Source: CAVZZG01 sp963779685 (lineage in GTDB: Bacteria; Actinomycetota; Thermoleophilia; Gaiellales; F1-60-MAGs149). From it: DNA of 64,000 nt. The translations under genes and the position numbers were made by a program. Location: the NCBI GenBank assembly GCA_963779685.1, contig CAVZZG010000001.1:248001-312000 (forward strand), written 5' to 3'. Under the pieces are notes generated by a model, which was given only the letters and a program-made list of their open reading frames with translations, had not been told where the DNA came from and ran no database searches. Positions 33,689-42,280 of this stretch are shown here, piece by piece. Within the stretch, counting starts at the first letter, position 1, and every line of letters starts with the position of its first letter.

Positions 33689-33694
33689 TATCCT
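33689..33694 (+). promoter_or_regulatory. -10 box for the DUF2182-DUF1326 operon
   Basis: TATCCT lies 6 bases before the GTG at 33701. Confidence 0.45.
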
Positions 33695-33700
33695 CGCTGG

Positions 33701-34411
33701 GTGTCGCGCAGCGCGAGCACCGTCCCCGTGAACCGCGGCCCGTGGGTTGCCTTCTGGGCGCTGTGTGCGGGCGCGCTGGTGGCCATGGTGGCGGCGCACG
33801 AGGCAGCCGGGGACTCCGCGGCGGCCGTGTTCGCCGTCTGGGGACTGATGGTCGTCGCGATGATGGCACCCACCGCCGCACCGATGCTGCGGGTCTTCGC
33901 CGATGTGCAGGCCACCCGTGGCACGGGAGGATCCGCCACCTTCTGGCTCTTCCTCGGCGGCTACGCCGCCGTGTGGCTGGCCGTCTCGCTCGCATTCGCG
34001 ACGATGCAGGTGGCCCTCTCCGACATGGGACTGTCCACCCATCGGGGCGCGTCACCCGGGCTCGTGGCCGTGCTGCTCGCGATCGCCGGGGCGTACCAGT
34101 TCAGCCCGCTCAAGAACGCCTGCGCCCGGCGCTGCCGATCGCCGTTGACGTTCCTCCTGGCCCGCTGGCGGGACGGCTATGGGGGAGCGTTCCGGCTCGG
34201 TGCACGCCACGGGATCGACTGCGTGGGCTGCTGCTGGGCGTTGATGCTACTGGCGCTCGCGGGCGGCGCCGTTTCGATGTGGTGGATGGCCGGGGTGATG
34301 GTGCTCGCCGGGCTGGAGAAGCTCCCCCGGGTCGGCGACCGCGTGACCGCCCCTGTCGGCGGTGCGCTGCTGACGGCCGCCGCCGTCACCCTTGCGATCG
34401 GAGTCACGTGA
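33701..34411 (+). CDS. DUF2182 membrane protein
   Basis: This is a 236-residue protein with about six membrane helices and the DUF2182 signatures VVAMMAPTAAPML and GAYQFSPLKNACARRCRSPL. The GARHGIDCVGCCWALMLLALAGG segment follows. The Cys/His/Met residues at helix ends have led to the view that the family binds metal, but no activity is established. The DUF1326 gene follows after 14 bases; these two families occur together in many genomes, so they probably work as a pair. Confidence 0.88.
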   Translation: MSRSASTVPVNRGPWVAFWALCAGALVAMVAAHEAAGDSAAAVFAVWGLMVVAMMAPTAAPMLRVFADVQATRGTGGSATFWLFLGGYAAVWLAVSLAFATMQVALSDMGLSTHRGASPGLVAVLLAIAGAYQFSPLKNACARRCRSPLTFLLARWRDGYGGAFRLGARHGIDCVGCCWALMLLALAGGAVSMWWMAGVMVLAGLEKLPRVGDRVTAPVGGALLTAAAVTLAIGVT

Positions 34412-34425
34412 CACGAGGAGGAAGC

Positions 34426-35040
34426 GTGGAGATCGAGCCCTGGACCATCGACGGTGAGCTGATCCTGAACTGCAGCTGCCAGGTCTTCTGTCCGTGCGTG
34501 GTCTCGCTCGGCCAGCACGCCCCCACCGAGGGCTACTGCCAGACCTGGGCGGGCGTGCGCATCGACGGCGGCCAGTCGGGCGCGGTCGACCTGTCCGGAC
34601 TCAACGTCGGGCTCCTGATCGACATCCCGGGCAACATGGCGCGCGGCAACTGGAGCCTCGCCGCCTTCATCGACGAGCGGGCGAGCGACGACGCCTACGA
34701 CCGCCTGGTCGAGATCTTCAGCGGCCGGGCACGCGGGACGACCGGGCTCTTCTCGATCCTGGTGAGCCAGTTCCTCGGTGCCGAGCGGGCGCCGGTGGCG
34801 TTCGAGACCGAAGGTGGTCGCCGGCGGCTGACGGTCGGCAAGAAGATCCAGGGCGAGGTCGAGCCCATCGAGGGCGCGACCGGCGACGGCGGCGTGCGGA
34901 TCGTCAACACCAGCTACTGGATCGGCCCGGAGGTCATCGTCGCCCGCGCCACGAAGGGGCGCGTGCGGGCCTTCGGCCGGGTCTGGGACTTCGGCGGCCG
35001 CAGTGCCGAGATCTGCTCGATCGCCTGGAGCGGACCGTAG
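34426..35040 (+). CDS. DUF1326-family protein
   Basis: This is a 204-residue soluble protein of the DUF1326 family. The N-terminal cysteine cluster LNCSCQVFCPCVVSLGQ is its hallmark and looks like a metal or redox site. The middle segment GLNVGLLIDIPGNMARGNWS and SGRARGTTGLFSILVSQF are also conserved. A strong ribosome binding site (GAGGAGGAA) precedes the GTG at 34426, so this gene has its own translation signal although it is transcribed with the DUF2182 gene. Function unknown. Confidence 0.88.
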   Translation: MEIEPWTIDGELILNCSCQVFCPCVVSLGQHAPTEGYCQTWAGVRIDGGQSGAVDLSGLNVGLLIDIPGNMARGNWSLAAFIDERASDDAYDRLVEIFSGRARGTTGLFSILVSQFLGAERAPVAFETEGGRRRLTVGKKIQGEVEPIEGATGDGGVRIVNTSYWIGPEVIVARATKGRVRAFGRVWDFGGRSAEICSIAWSGP

Positions 35041-35045
35041 AGCAT

Positions 35046-35086
35046 CGGCCCGCGCGACGCAGTCGGGATCTGCGCGGCGCGGGCCG
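35046..35086. terminator. Bidirectional hairpin between convergent genes
   Basis: A perfect 10-bp outer stem (35046-35055 with 35077-35086) encloses a 5-bp inner stem (35058-35062 with 35070-35074) and a 7-base loop. It lies between the ends of the DUF1326 gene and the 77-residue orphan gene. No T tract, so intrinsic termination is not certain. Confidence 0.6.
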
Positions 35087-35099
35087 AATCCTCTGGCTG

Positions 35100-35333
35100 T
35101 CAGGCAGTGGCGCGCGCTCGGTGGAGGTCGGCGATGCGCGCGACCTCCTTCCAGCGGGACTTGCCCATGCGACCCGCCATCGCGAGTCCGCGGTCCGCCA
35201 ACTGGCGGATCTCCATCGCCTGTTCGGCGTCCCGGCACTCGACCGCCGCGTCGGTCAGTTCCTGCGCCGCGGCCTTCTCCTTGCCCTCGTCCAGCAGCTT
35301 GCGGCCGCGCTCGATCCTGGCGGCGACAGTCAT
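35100..35333 (-). CDS. Small orphan protein, paralogue of 7541-7765
   Basis: This 77-residue helical protein shares the ELTDAAVECRD core and the RWKEVARIA ending with the 74-residue protein at 7541-7765; about half of the aligned residues are identical. Both start MTV and lack signal peptides. A GGAGGG ribosome binding site precedes the ATG at 35333. Like its paralogue it is transcribed leftward toward a large hairpin shared with a convergent gene. I cannot place it in a known family. Two unlinked copies suggest a conserved lineage-specific role. Confidence 0.75.
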   Translation of the reverse strand: MTVAARIERGRKLLDEGKEKAAAQELTDAAVECRDAEQAMEIRQLADRGLAMAGRMGKSRWKEVARIADLHRARATA

Positions 35334-35517
35334 CGTCAGCCCTCCTCGAAGGGGACGTGGTGGCGGGGGCTCGCCGTGTGTTCGTCTCGGCCGCTCCCGT
35401 AGTCGATGTAAGCACAGCGCGAGGGCTGCGAACAGGCCCGACGACCCGGATGGGCGCAATTACCCACGTCGCTCATCTCGCCCCCGTCACGGAGTAGACT
35501 TGCGCCCGGACGCATTC

Positions 35518-36540
35518 GTGGGCGAGCACTCCGGCCAGCGCTATGACGCCCTGCTGGCGCCGCTGCGGCGGGCAAGCCGGAAGCGGGGGATGTACGCGCG
35601 GGTGTTCGCCGTCAACGCGCTCATCCTGACCGCGGCGATCCTCCTGCTGATCGTCACGCCCGTGACCGTGAGCCGGCACGTCACCCATCGCGAGGCCGTC
35701 GTCCTGCTGGCCGGCCTGGCGGTCATGCTGATCGCAAACGCGGTGCTGCTCCGCCTCAGCCTCCGCCCGCTCCGCAGGCTGAGCGACCTCATGTTCTCGG
35801 TGGACATGCTCGAGCCGGGGACGCGCCTCGACCCCAGCGGACCGGTCGAGGTCGCCTCGGTGATCCGGACGTTCAACGCGACCATCGACCGCCTCGAGAA
35901 CGAGCGACGGTCGACGATGCGGCAGGTGCTGAGCGCGCAGGAGGCCGAGCGGCACCGCGTCGCCCGCGAGCTGCACGATCAGATCGGACAGAACCTCACC
36001 GCGGTCGTACTCGAGCTGAAGCGGGTGCTCGAGCAGAGTCCGGATCAGGCTGACGCCCTGTCGGACGCCCAGGAGTTGGCCCGCGAGAGCCTGGAGGACC
36101 TCAGCCGCATCTCGTCGCAGTTACGGCCGGCCGTGCTCGACGATCTCGGGCTTGCGAGCGCGCTCACGTCGCTGGCGGATGCCATGTCGCGCCGCAGCGG
36201 ACTGGCCATCGGGTGCGACGTGCCGGCGGCGCTGCCACGACTCGAGCCGGAGGTGGAGCTGGCCGTGTTCCGGGTGGCGCAGGAAGCCGTGACCAACGCC
36301 GCTCGCCACGCCGACTGCTCGGCGATCGAGGTCGCGTTGGCGGTCGATGAGCGGGCCGTGATCCTGCGCATCTCCGACGACGGCATCGGCCTCCCCGCAC
36401 GGCGGGCCGGTGCCGGGCTCCGCGGCATGCGCGAACGCGCCATGACCATCGGCGCCGGGCTGGACGTGCGGGCGCGGCCGGAAGGCGGTACCGTCGTGTC
36501 GCTCACGGTTCCCCTCGAAGCGGCGGCGTGGGATGGGTGA
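35518..36540 (+). CDS. Membrane sensor histidine kinase (NarL/DesK type)
   Basis: This is a 340-residue kinase from a GTG at 35518; a TTG at 35500 and an ATG at 35590 are alternatives. Two membrane helices (VNALILTAAILLLIV and AVVLLAGLAVMLIANAVLL) with only a short external loop are followed by a HAMP-like linker. The HisKA_3 dimerisation box EAERHRVARELHDQIGQNL has the phospho-accepting histidine near residue 153. The HATPase region shows EAVTNAARHA, SDDGIGLP and GAGLRGMRERA. With almost no external domain, the stimulus may be sensed in the membrane. Its cognate regulator overlaps its 3' end. Confidence 0.88.
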   Translation: MGEHSGQRYDALLAPLRRASRKRGMYARVFAVNALILTAAILLLIVTPVTVSRHVTHREAVVLLAGLAVMLIANAVLLRLSLRPLRRLSDLMFSVDMLEPGTRLDPSGPVEVASVIRTFNATIDRLENERRSTMRQVLSAQEAERHRVARELHDQIGQNLTAVVLELKRVLEQSPDQADALSDAQELARESLEDLSRISSQLRPAVLDDLGLASALTSLADAMSRRSGLAIGCDVPAALPRLEPEVELAVFRVAQEAVTNAARHADCSAIEVALAVDERAVILRISDDGIGLPARRAGAGLRGMRERAMTIGAGLDVRARPEGGTVVSLTVPLEAAAWDG

Positions 36541-37186
36541 CGGCGCCCGGCCTCCGGAGATCATCCGGATCCTGCTCGCGGACGATCATGCCGTCGTGCG
36601 CCGGGGACTGCGGCTCGTCCTCGAGGCGGAGCCGGACATGGAGGTCGTGGGTGAGGCCGGCGACGGCCTCGAGGCGGTGGAGCTGGCGATCCACGCCGAC
36701 GTCGACCTCGCCATCCTCGACGTCACCATGCCGCTCATGGGCGGCCTGCAGGCCGCGCACGAGCTCGCGCGACGGCGACCCGAGCTCCGGACGCTGATGC
36801 TCTCCATGCACCGCAGCCAGCAGTACTTCTTCGAAGCGCTCCGGGCGGGCGCCGGCGGCTACGTCCTGAAGTCGGTGGCCGACCAGGACCTCATCCGCGC
36901 CTGCCGGGCCGTGATGCGCGGCGAGCCGTTCATCTACCCGGACTCCGAGCGCCAGCTCCTCCGCCACGTCCTCCAGGACGGCGGCGAGGAGATCCTGTCC
37001 CGCCGCGAGTCGGAGATCCTCGCCCTCGTCGCCGAGGGCCACACCTCGCAGGCCATCGCCGACATGCTGGTGATCAGCCCGCGGACGGTCGATCGCCACC
37101 GCGAGAACCTGCTCGCGAAGCTCAACCTCAGGAACCGCGTCGAGCTGACGCGCTACGCGATCCGCACCGGGCTGATCGAGCCGTAA
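36533..37186 (+). CDS. LuxR/NarL-family response regulator
   Basis: This is a 217-residue two-domain regulator. The receiver domain has the acidic pair ADDH near the N-terminus, the phospho-acceptor aspartate D63 in LAILDVTMP and the lysine in GGYVLKSV. The C-terminal LuxR helix-turn-helix is complete: LSRRESEILALVAEGHTSQA, then ISPRTVDRHRENLLAKL. The ATG lies 8 bases inside the kinase gene, so the pair is co-translated. Target genes are not evident, since neither flank looks like a regulated partner. Confidence 0.93.
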   Translation: MGDGARPPEIIRILLADDHAVVRRGLRLVLEAEPDMEVVGEAGDGLEAVELAIHADVDLAILDVTMPLMGGLQAAHELARRRPELRTLMLSMHRSQQYFFEALRAGAGGYVLKSVADQDLIRACRAVMRGEPFIYPDSERQLLRHVLQDGGEEILSRRESEILALVAEGHTSQAIADMLVISPRTVDRHRENLLAKLNLRNRVELTRYAIRTGLIEP

Positions 37187-37231
37187 GGCCTGTCTGGGTG
37201 AGACGGGCACTTGTCCGACCGGATGGACGCC

Positions 37232-37264
37232 GGGGGTGGGTCGCGCGATCGGCGACCCACCCCC
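37232..37264. terminator. Bidirectional hairpin terminator
   Basis: A perfect 13-bp GC-rich stem (37232-37244 with 37252-37264) with a 7-base loop sits between the response regulator and the convergent secreted-protein gene. There is no T tract. Confidence 0.65.
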
Positions 37265-37273
37265 GATCGCCGG

Positions 37274-37807
37274 TCAGTGGAGGGCGCTGACTTTCAGCGC
37301 GGAGAGCTGGGCGCCGTAGAAGCGGACGTCGGTGGGCGTGGTGGCGTTGGTCTGGCAGCTGAGGATGATGTCGCCGGCGGCGGCCATCGTCACCGCGCCC
37401 TGAAGGGGCAGGTCGACGTAGTGGCTCTCGGTGGTCGCGGCAGCGTCGGTGTAGTCGATCTGGGTGGCACCGATCGACCCCTTCCAGAGGTCGCACAGGA
37501 CGTTCATGCCCGGTTCGCTCGAGGTCGCGTAGATCTTGGCGCTCGCGAGGAACTTCCCGGCCGGCACGTGGACCGTCAGGATCGCGGTGTCCGGGCCGGC
37601 GGCGTCGATCCCGTCGCTGTTGGCAGCGACCCATGCCGACGGCAGCACGCCCGCCTTGATCTTGGCAGCGGTGACGGCGCCATTCTTGATCTGCTTGGTG
37701 CCGACGCTGTTGGCGGCGAGCCGCGTTCCGGCGTAGGACGTACCGCCGATTGCGAACAGCAACGCCGTCAGCGACAGCACGTTCGCGAAGGTGATGCGCT
37801 TCCGCAT
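37274..37807 (-). CDS. Secreted protein of the Thermoleophilia 'GGTSYA' type
   Basis: This is a 177-residue protein with a signal peptide (ANVLSLTALLFAIGGTSYAG) followed by ANSVGTKQIKNGAVTAAKIK, a pattern found in very many exported proteins of Solirubrobacter-like bacteria. The rest is beta-rich, with two cysteines (NVLCDLW and ILSCQTN) likely to form a disulfide. A GGAGGGAG ribosome binding site precedes the ATG at 37807. Function unknown; the N-terminal module may help in surface attachment or export. Confidence 0.75.
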   Translation of the reverse strand: MRKRITFANVLSLTALLFAIGGTSYAGTRLAANSVGTKQIKNGAVTAAKIKAGVLPSAWVAANSDGIDAAGPDTAILTVHVPAGKFLASAKIYATSSEPGMNVLCDLWKGSIGATQIDYTDAAATTESHYVDLPLQGAVTMAAAGDIILSCQTNATTPTDVRFYGAQLSALKVSALH

Positions 37808-37877
37808 GCCCGTTCTCCCTCCCTGTTCCGGGTCTCGGCCCGGGCGGGCGGCCGTCGCGCCGCCGCGCCGCGCAAGT

Positions 37878-38918
37878 CTACGGGATGCCGCGCGGGGGTG
37901 GGAGGGCGTCGTGCAGCAGGCCGTCGCGTGCCGCGAGCTCGAGCGCGCGCGCGACGTCGACGACGAACGGCCCGTGGAGATCGAGCCAGACCTCCGCCTC
38001 GCCCTCCGGGCCGGCCTCGATCTCACGCTCGCCGTCGAGCGCGATCGAGCCGTACGTGTCGAACACGACGGGTTCCTGCGGCGCCAGCGGCCGGGCCGCC
38101 CGCACCGGCACGCCAACGACCATGCCAGGCGCGATCGGCGCCAGCACCCGGCGCGAGCCGGCTCCGTCGCCGAGCTCGAGCGCGACACCGCGGGGCTGGC
38201 ACCGGTCGGTCGGCAGCAGCTGCGCCGCGATCGCCGACAGACCGATCGCCTGCGGCTCGGCGAACGTCACCAGGACGTGCGAGACGTCCTCGATCCGCCA
38301 CAGCGCCCGCGCGCCGATGAACCGGGTCGAGCTGAAGGCGACGTCGACCAGCGCCGCGTCCGTCCCGGCCGCCGTGCGGACGCGGAGCACCTTGGCGCGG
38401 CGCAGCACGTCGGCCGGCGGAACCCGGCCCGTCGTCAGCAGGCCGACCGCGAGACCCGCGATCGTCGCTTCGCGCATCTCCGGGAACGCGTTGTTGGTGC
38501 CCGTGGAGAGACCGCAGATCGGGATGTCACCGCACTCGCGCGCCACGATCCGGTGCGTCCCGTCGCCCCCGAGCACGACGATCGCCGCCACGCCCTCGTC
38601 GCGCATCCGCGCCACCGCCTCGACCGAGTCGGCCGCGGTGTCCGTCATGGTCATCGGGATCTCGTCCAGCCGCGGCATCGCCCGGCCGTCACCGGCCGAC
38701 GACCGGAGACGACGCGCGAGGCTGGCGCTGAGCCCTGATCCGGCGGGCATCATCACCACCCGGTCGACCCCGGCGGCGCCCAGCCCGGCCATCAGGCGGT
38801 GCACCATGCTCCCCTTCTCGGCGTTGTCGAACACGGAGGCGCCCGTCACCAGGCGGCGGATGTCCCGGCCGGATGCGGGGTTCGCGATGACCCCGACCGT
38901 GATCGCGTGCACGCCCAA
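37878..38918 (-). CDS. AcoX-like NAD/diacylglycerol-kinase-fold protein
   Basis: This is a 346-residue protein with the ATP-NAD kinase/diacylglycerol kinase fold. The N-terminus VGVIANPASGRDIRRLV and the nucleotide loop VVLGGDGTHRIVA are clear, followed by GLSTGTNNAFPEM. The pattern matches AcoX, the protein of unknown activity found in acetoin dehydrogenase clusters. No acetoin genes are adjacent here. The TTG at 38918 or a GTG at 38912 may be the start; a GGGGG run upstream could be the ribosome binding site. Confidence 0.8.
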   Translation of the reverse strand: MGVHAITVGVIANPASGRDIRRLVTGASVFDNAEKGSMVHRLMAGLGAAGVDRVVMMPAGSGLSASLARRLRSSAGDGRAMPRLDEIPMTMTDTAADSVEAVARMRDEGVAAIVVLGGDGTHRIVARECGDIPICGLSTGTNNAFPEMREATIAGLAVGLLTTGRVPPADVLRRAKVLRVRTAAGTDAALVDVAFSSTRFIGARALWRIEDVSHVLVTFAEPQAIGLSAIAAQLLPTDRCQPRGVALELGDGAGSRRVLAPIAPGMVVGVPVRAARPLAPQEPVVFDTYGSIALDGEREIEAGPEGEAEVWLDLHGPFVVDVARALELAARDGLLHDALPPPRGIP

Positions 38919-38980
38919 GACCCCCGGGCTCGGAGGCCGCGGATCGTAGCAGCGGCTGGCGAATCGGCGGAGTCCGCGGG

Positions 38981-38986
38981 TACTAT
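38981..38986 (+). promoter_or_regulatory. -10 box for the DUF4242 gene
   Basis: TACTAT lies 6 bases before the ATG at 38993. Confidence 0.45.
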
Positions 38987-38992
38987 CTGAAC

Positions 38993-39277
38993 ATGCCTCG
39001 CTACGTCGTGATGCGGACGTTCACCGTCGATGGAACGCAGCTGCCACAGGTCGGCCGGAAGTCGCGAACCCTGATCGAGGGGACGTTCCCGTCGATCACC
39101 TGGGAGCACAGCCACGTGACCGTCGGCGACGACGGCACCGTACGCTCGTTCTGCATCTACGCCGCGCCCGACGAGGGCACGATCCGCGACCACTCGGACG
39201 CGCTCGGCTACCACGTCGTCGATGCGATCCACGAGATCGTGGACGACGTCACGCCCGCAGACTTCCCGGCAACCTGA
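38993..39277 (+). CDS. DUF4242-like small protein
   Basis: This is a 94-residue protein with the DUF4242 pattern: MPRYVVMRTF at the start, then WEHSHV-VGDDGTVRSFCIYAAPDEGTIRDHS in two pieces, and a last segment DAIHEIVDDVTP. It is a ferredoxin-like alpha/beta fold of unknown activity, sometimes described as a nickel-responsive or metal-binding dimer. It is a single-gene unit with a leaderless-type promoter, convergent with the cyclase/ATPase gene. Confidence 0.7.
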   Translation: MPRYVVMRTFTVDGTQLPQVGRKSRTLIEGTFPSITWEHSHVTVGDDGTVRSFCIYAAPDEGTIRDHSDALGYHVVDAIHEIVDDVTPADFPAT

Positions 39278-39281
39278 GCGT

Positions 39282-41385
39282 CTAGTCGGCGCTCGCGTCC
39301 TCGTGGCGTAGCTTCCGCACGTCTTCGACGTGCGCGGCCCGCTGCACCGCCACGGCGTGCAGCCGCAGCAGCCGGCGGCGCAGCTCCTCGTCGCCCTCCG
39401 GGGCGATGCGCAACGCCTCGGCGTAGAGGATCGCGACCCGCTCCTTGGCCCAGCCGCGGTCGGCCTCCTCCGCCGCCGCGACGAAGAACGGGATGGCACG
39501 CGCCGGCTCGCCGGCATCGCGCCAGTGGCGGGCGATGGCGGCGGCCGCCTCGCCGACCTCGGGCGTGTGCTCCTCGAAGTACCGTGCGACCTCGGCGTTG
39601 CGGGTTCGCCGCCGGGCCCGCGGCAGCATCGCGTAGGCCCCGTCGCGGATCAGCACGTGCTTGAACGCGTACTCCTCGTCGCCCTCGATCGCCGAGCTGG
39701 CGCTGCGGCGGATCAGGTCACGGCGCTCGAGGGCCGCGAGCAGCGCGGTCAGTCGTGCCTGCCCCTCGGGCGGCGGCGTCAGCGTCCCGCGCCAGAACAC
39801 CTTGCCGACCACCGCGGCGTCGAGCAGGAGCGACCGCTCTTCCGCGGGCAGCGCATCCAGGCGCGCGGTGACGATGCCGCGCAGGGACGACGGCAAGGGG
39901 CCGGCGCCCCCCGGGGTCTGTTCCGTCACCATCGCCGCCAGTTGCTCGATGAACAGCGGATTGCCCTCGGCCGTGGCGACGACGTACTCGATGCGCCGGT
40001 CGCGCTCGTCCGTCGCAAGGCGCGAGAGGAGGTCGCCGGCGAGCTCGCCCGCCTCCGAGGCGCTGAGCGCCTGCAGCGTGATGGCGCTGTAGGCGGGTAG
40101 CCCGCCACCCCAGCCGGGGCGGCTGTCCAGCAGCTCGGGCCTGGCGAGGATGAGCAGCATGACGGGAAGGTCGTGCAGGCGCCCGGCGAGCTGCTCGATG
40201 AGGTCGAGCAGTCCGGGATCGGCCCAGTGCGCGTCCTCGAAGACGAGCAGGGTGGGCTGGTCGCGGGCGACGGCTTCGATGAAGCAGCGGACCGAGAAGA
40301 ACAGCGTCTCGCGATCGGCGACGCGGGCGTTCGGGTCGAGGCCGAGCAGGATCGCCAGGTGGCTGGCAACCGCTTCGGCGTCGACCGAGCCAAGCGTTCT
40401 CACCGCTTCACGGAGCTTGCGCTCGGCGACGTCCAGCGGGTCGCTCTCGAAGATGCCGGACAGGCGCTTCACCTGATCGCCGAGCGCCACGAAGGCGCTC
40501 GACTCGCGATACGGCAGCGAGCGGCCGCTGACCGTGCGTCCGCCGGTCTCCTCCGCGATCTGCATGAACTCGGCACCCAGCCGGGTCTTGCCGAACCCGG
40601 CGTGGCCGAACACCGTCACCAGGTGCGGCGTGCGGTCGGTGACGACGTGATCCCACGTCCCGCGCAGGACATCGAGCGCGCGGCTGCGACCGACGAGCTG
40701 GGCGTCGCCGAGCGGCTTGCCCTCGCCGAGGCCACGCACCTCCGATGCCACCCACACCGGTATCGGCTCCTGCTTGCCCTTGGCGACGATCGGCGCGGCG
40801 GCCACGTACGTGACGACCTGATTCGTGCAGGCCTCGGTCTCGGCGCCGACCAGGATGCCGTTGACCGGCGCGGCCTGCTGCATCCGCGACGCCGTGTTGA
40901 CGACGTCGCCGGCGACCATGGCCTCGCCCAGCCCGGGTCGCGCGTCCAGGGCGACGAGCGCGTCGCCGGTGTTGACCGCGATTCGGACGCGGAGGTCGAG
41001 TTCCGGCGTCGCGGCGTTCATCTCCTCGACCGCGGCCAGGACGGCGAAGGCCGCTGCGGACGGCTCGCTCCGGGTCGTCGCCGAACGCCATCGGCACGCC
41101 GAACACCGCCATCACCGCGTCGCCGATGAACTTCTCGACGATGCCGCCGAACGACTCGATCTCACGGCGCACGCGGGCGTGGTACGGCGCCAGGACCGCC
41201 TGCACCTCCTCCGGGTCGAGCTGCTCGGCGCGCGACGTGAAGCCGACCAGATCGACGAAGATCACCGTCACGATCCGCAGTTCCTCGCGCCGGGCGTCCG
41301 GTGTCGACTGCAACGCGCGTCCGCACGCCAGGCAGAACCGGGCGATGTCCGGGTTGTCCTGCGCGCAGTCCGGGCAGACGGGCAT
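39282..41385 (-). pseudogene. Adenylate cyclase/AAA-ATPase regulator with one +1 frameshift
   Basis: Two frames together encode one ~700-residue protein. The first part (from ATG at 41385) has a zinc ribbon (CPDCAQDN, CLACGRAL), then the class III cyclase domain with VIFVDLVGFTSRAEQ and EKFIGDAVMAVFG. Near 41055 one extra base shifts the frame; skipping it restores AFAVLAAVEEMN and the rest of the cyclase (VNTGDALVA, GDVVNTASRMQ). An AAA/LuxR-type ATPase follows (FGHAGFGKTRLG, LLVFEDAHWADP) with helical repeats to 39282. The length, 2104 bases, is not a multiple of three. Either a real disruption or a sequencing error. TAATCT lies 6 bases before the ATG. Confidence 0.85.
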
Positions 41386-41391
41386 GGACCT

Positions 41392-41397
41392 AGATTA
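41392..41397 (-). promoter_or_regulatory. -10 box for the cyclase/ATPase gene
   Basis: TAATCT (reading leftward) lies 6 bases before the ATG at 41385. Confidence 0.45.
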
Positions 41398-41460
41398 CCG
41401 GCCGAAAGCTGCAGGATTACCATCCGCAAGCTCCGCGGGGGCACCGACTCTGGAAGAGGT

Positions 41461-42249
41461 ATGGCCACGACTGCCCACACCGTCACCGTCAGCGGACAGG
41501 TCCGTGCTGTTGACCGGACCTCCATCACCGTCAAACGTGCAGGCCGGATCGCCACCCTGAAGGTGCGCGTCCGCGGACTGCTCCACGGTGCCAGGGCCGG
41601 GGACAGCGTCCGGATTCTGGCCCAGCCCGACCGCACCGGATACTGGGCGGTGAGAAAGCTCAAGATCGTGCGCTACGCCCCCGTGCCGACGGTCCGGATC
41701 ACCTCCGGCCCGCGGGGGCTCGTCCACACCGGCCATGCCACGTTCGGGTTCAGCGTCGCCGGTGCCGTGATCCGGTTCGCCTGCTCCCTTGACGGGTCGG
41801 CCTGGTTCGGCTGCCGCGCTCCGGCGGCGATGCCGGTGCTCGGTCCGGGGGTCCACCGGTTCGCGGTGCTGGCCATGAACGGCCGCCACTCGACCGTCGT
41901 GAGCCGCGACTGGACGATCGGAAACGACGTCCCACCGGTCGCGCCGCCGACCGTCCCGGTGAACAACTCGCTGCCCGTCATCAGCGGCACCGCCCAGTCG
42001 AAGAAGGTCGTCAAGACAACGGCCGGCACCTGGGCCGGATCGCCGACGGGGTACGCCTACAAGTGGGAGCGATGCACGTCGGCAACGGACGCCACCACGT
42101 GCGCGGCCATCGCCGGCGCCACCGCCTCCAGCTACACCTGCCAGGCGGCCGACATCGACTCGTACCTGCGGGTGCAGGTGACGGCGATCAACTCGGCCGG
42201 CCAGGCAACGGCCCTGTCGGCCGCGACCCCGAAGACGCTCCCGTCGTGA
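41461..42249 (+). CDS. Beta-rich protein with a Thermoleophilia-type 'GTW-SPTGYAYKWERC' module
   Basis: This is a 262-residue protein of beta modules. The first 75 residues form an OB-like segment (TVSGQVRAVDRTSITVK). The middle (about 80-160) resembles an Ig-like domain with paired cysteines (IRFACSLDGSAWFGC). The C-terminal module (about 170-262) has ISGTAQSKKVVKTTAGTWAG, YKWERC, CAAIAGATASSYTC and LRVQVTAINSAGQATALS. That module is very common in exported Thermoleophilia proteins. No standard signal peptide is visible, which is odd for such domains; export may need another route or a different start. A GGAAGAGGT site precedes the ATG. Confidence 0.65.
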   Translation: MATTAHTVTVSGQVRAVDRTSITVKRAGRIATLKVRVRGLLHGARAGDSVRILAQPDRTGYWAVRKLKIVRYAPVPTVRITSGPRGLVHTGHATFGFSVAGAVIRFACSLDGSAWFGCRAPAAMPVLGPGVHRFAVLAMNGRHSTVVSRDWTIGNDVPPVAPPTVPVNNSLPVISGTAQSKKVVKTTAGTWAGSPTGYAYKWERCTSATDATTCAAIAGATASSYTCQAADIDSYLRVQVTAINSAGQATALSAATPKTLPS

Positions 42250-42268
42250 TGCACGTCGCCGGGACCAC

Positions 42269-42274
42269 TAGAGT
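42269..42274 (+). promoter_or_regulatory. -10 box for the phosphotransferase gene
   Basis: TAGAGT lies 6 bases before the ATG at 42281. Confidence 0.4.
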
Positions 42275-42280
42275 CTCGGC

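Noticed and set aside
39282..41385. Selenocysteine read-through as the cause of the split cyclase gene
   Set aside because: The two halves are in different frames and an extra base explains them; no in-frame TGA at a redox site is involved.
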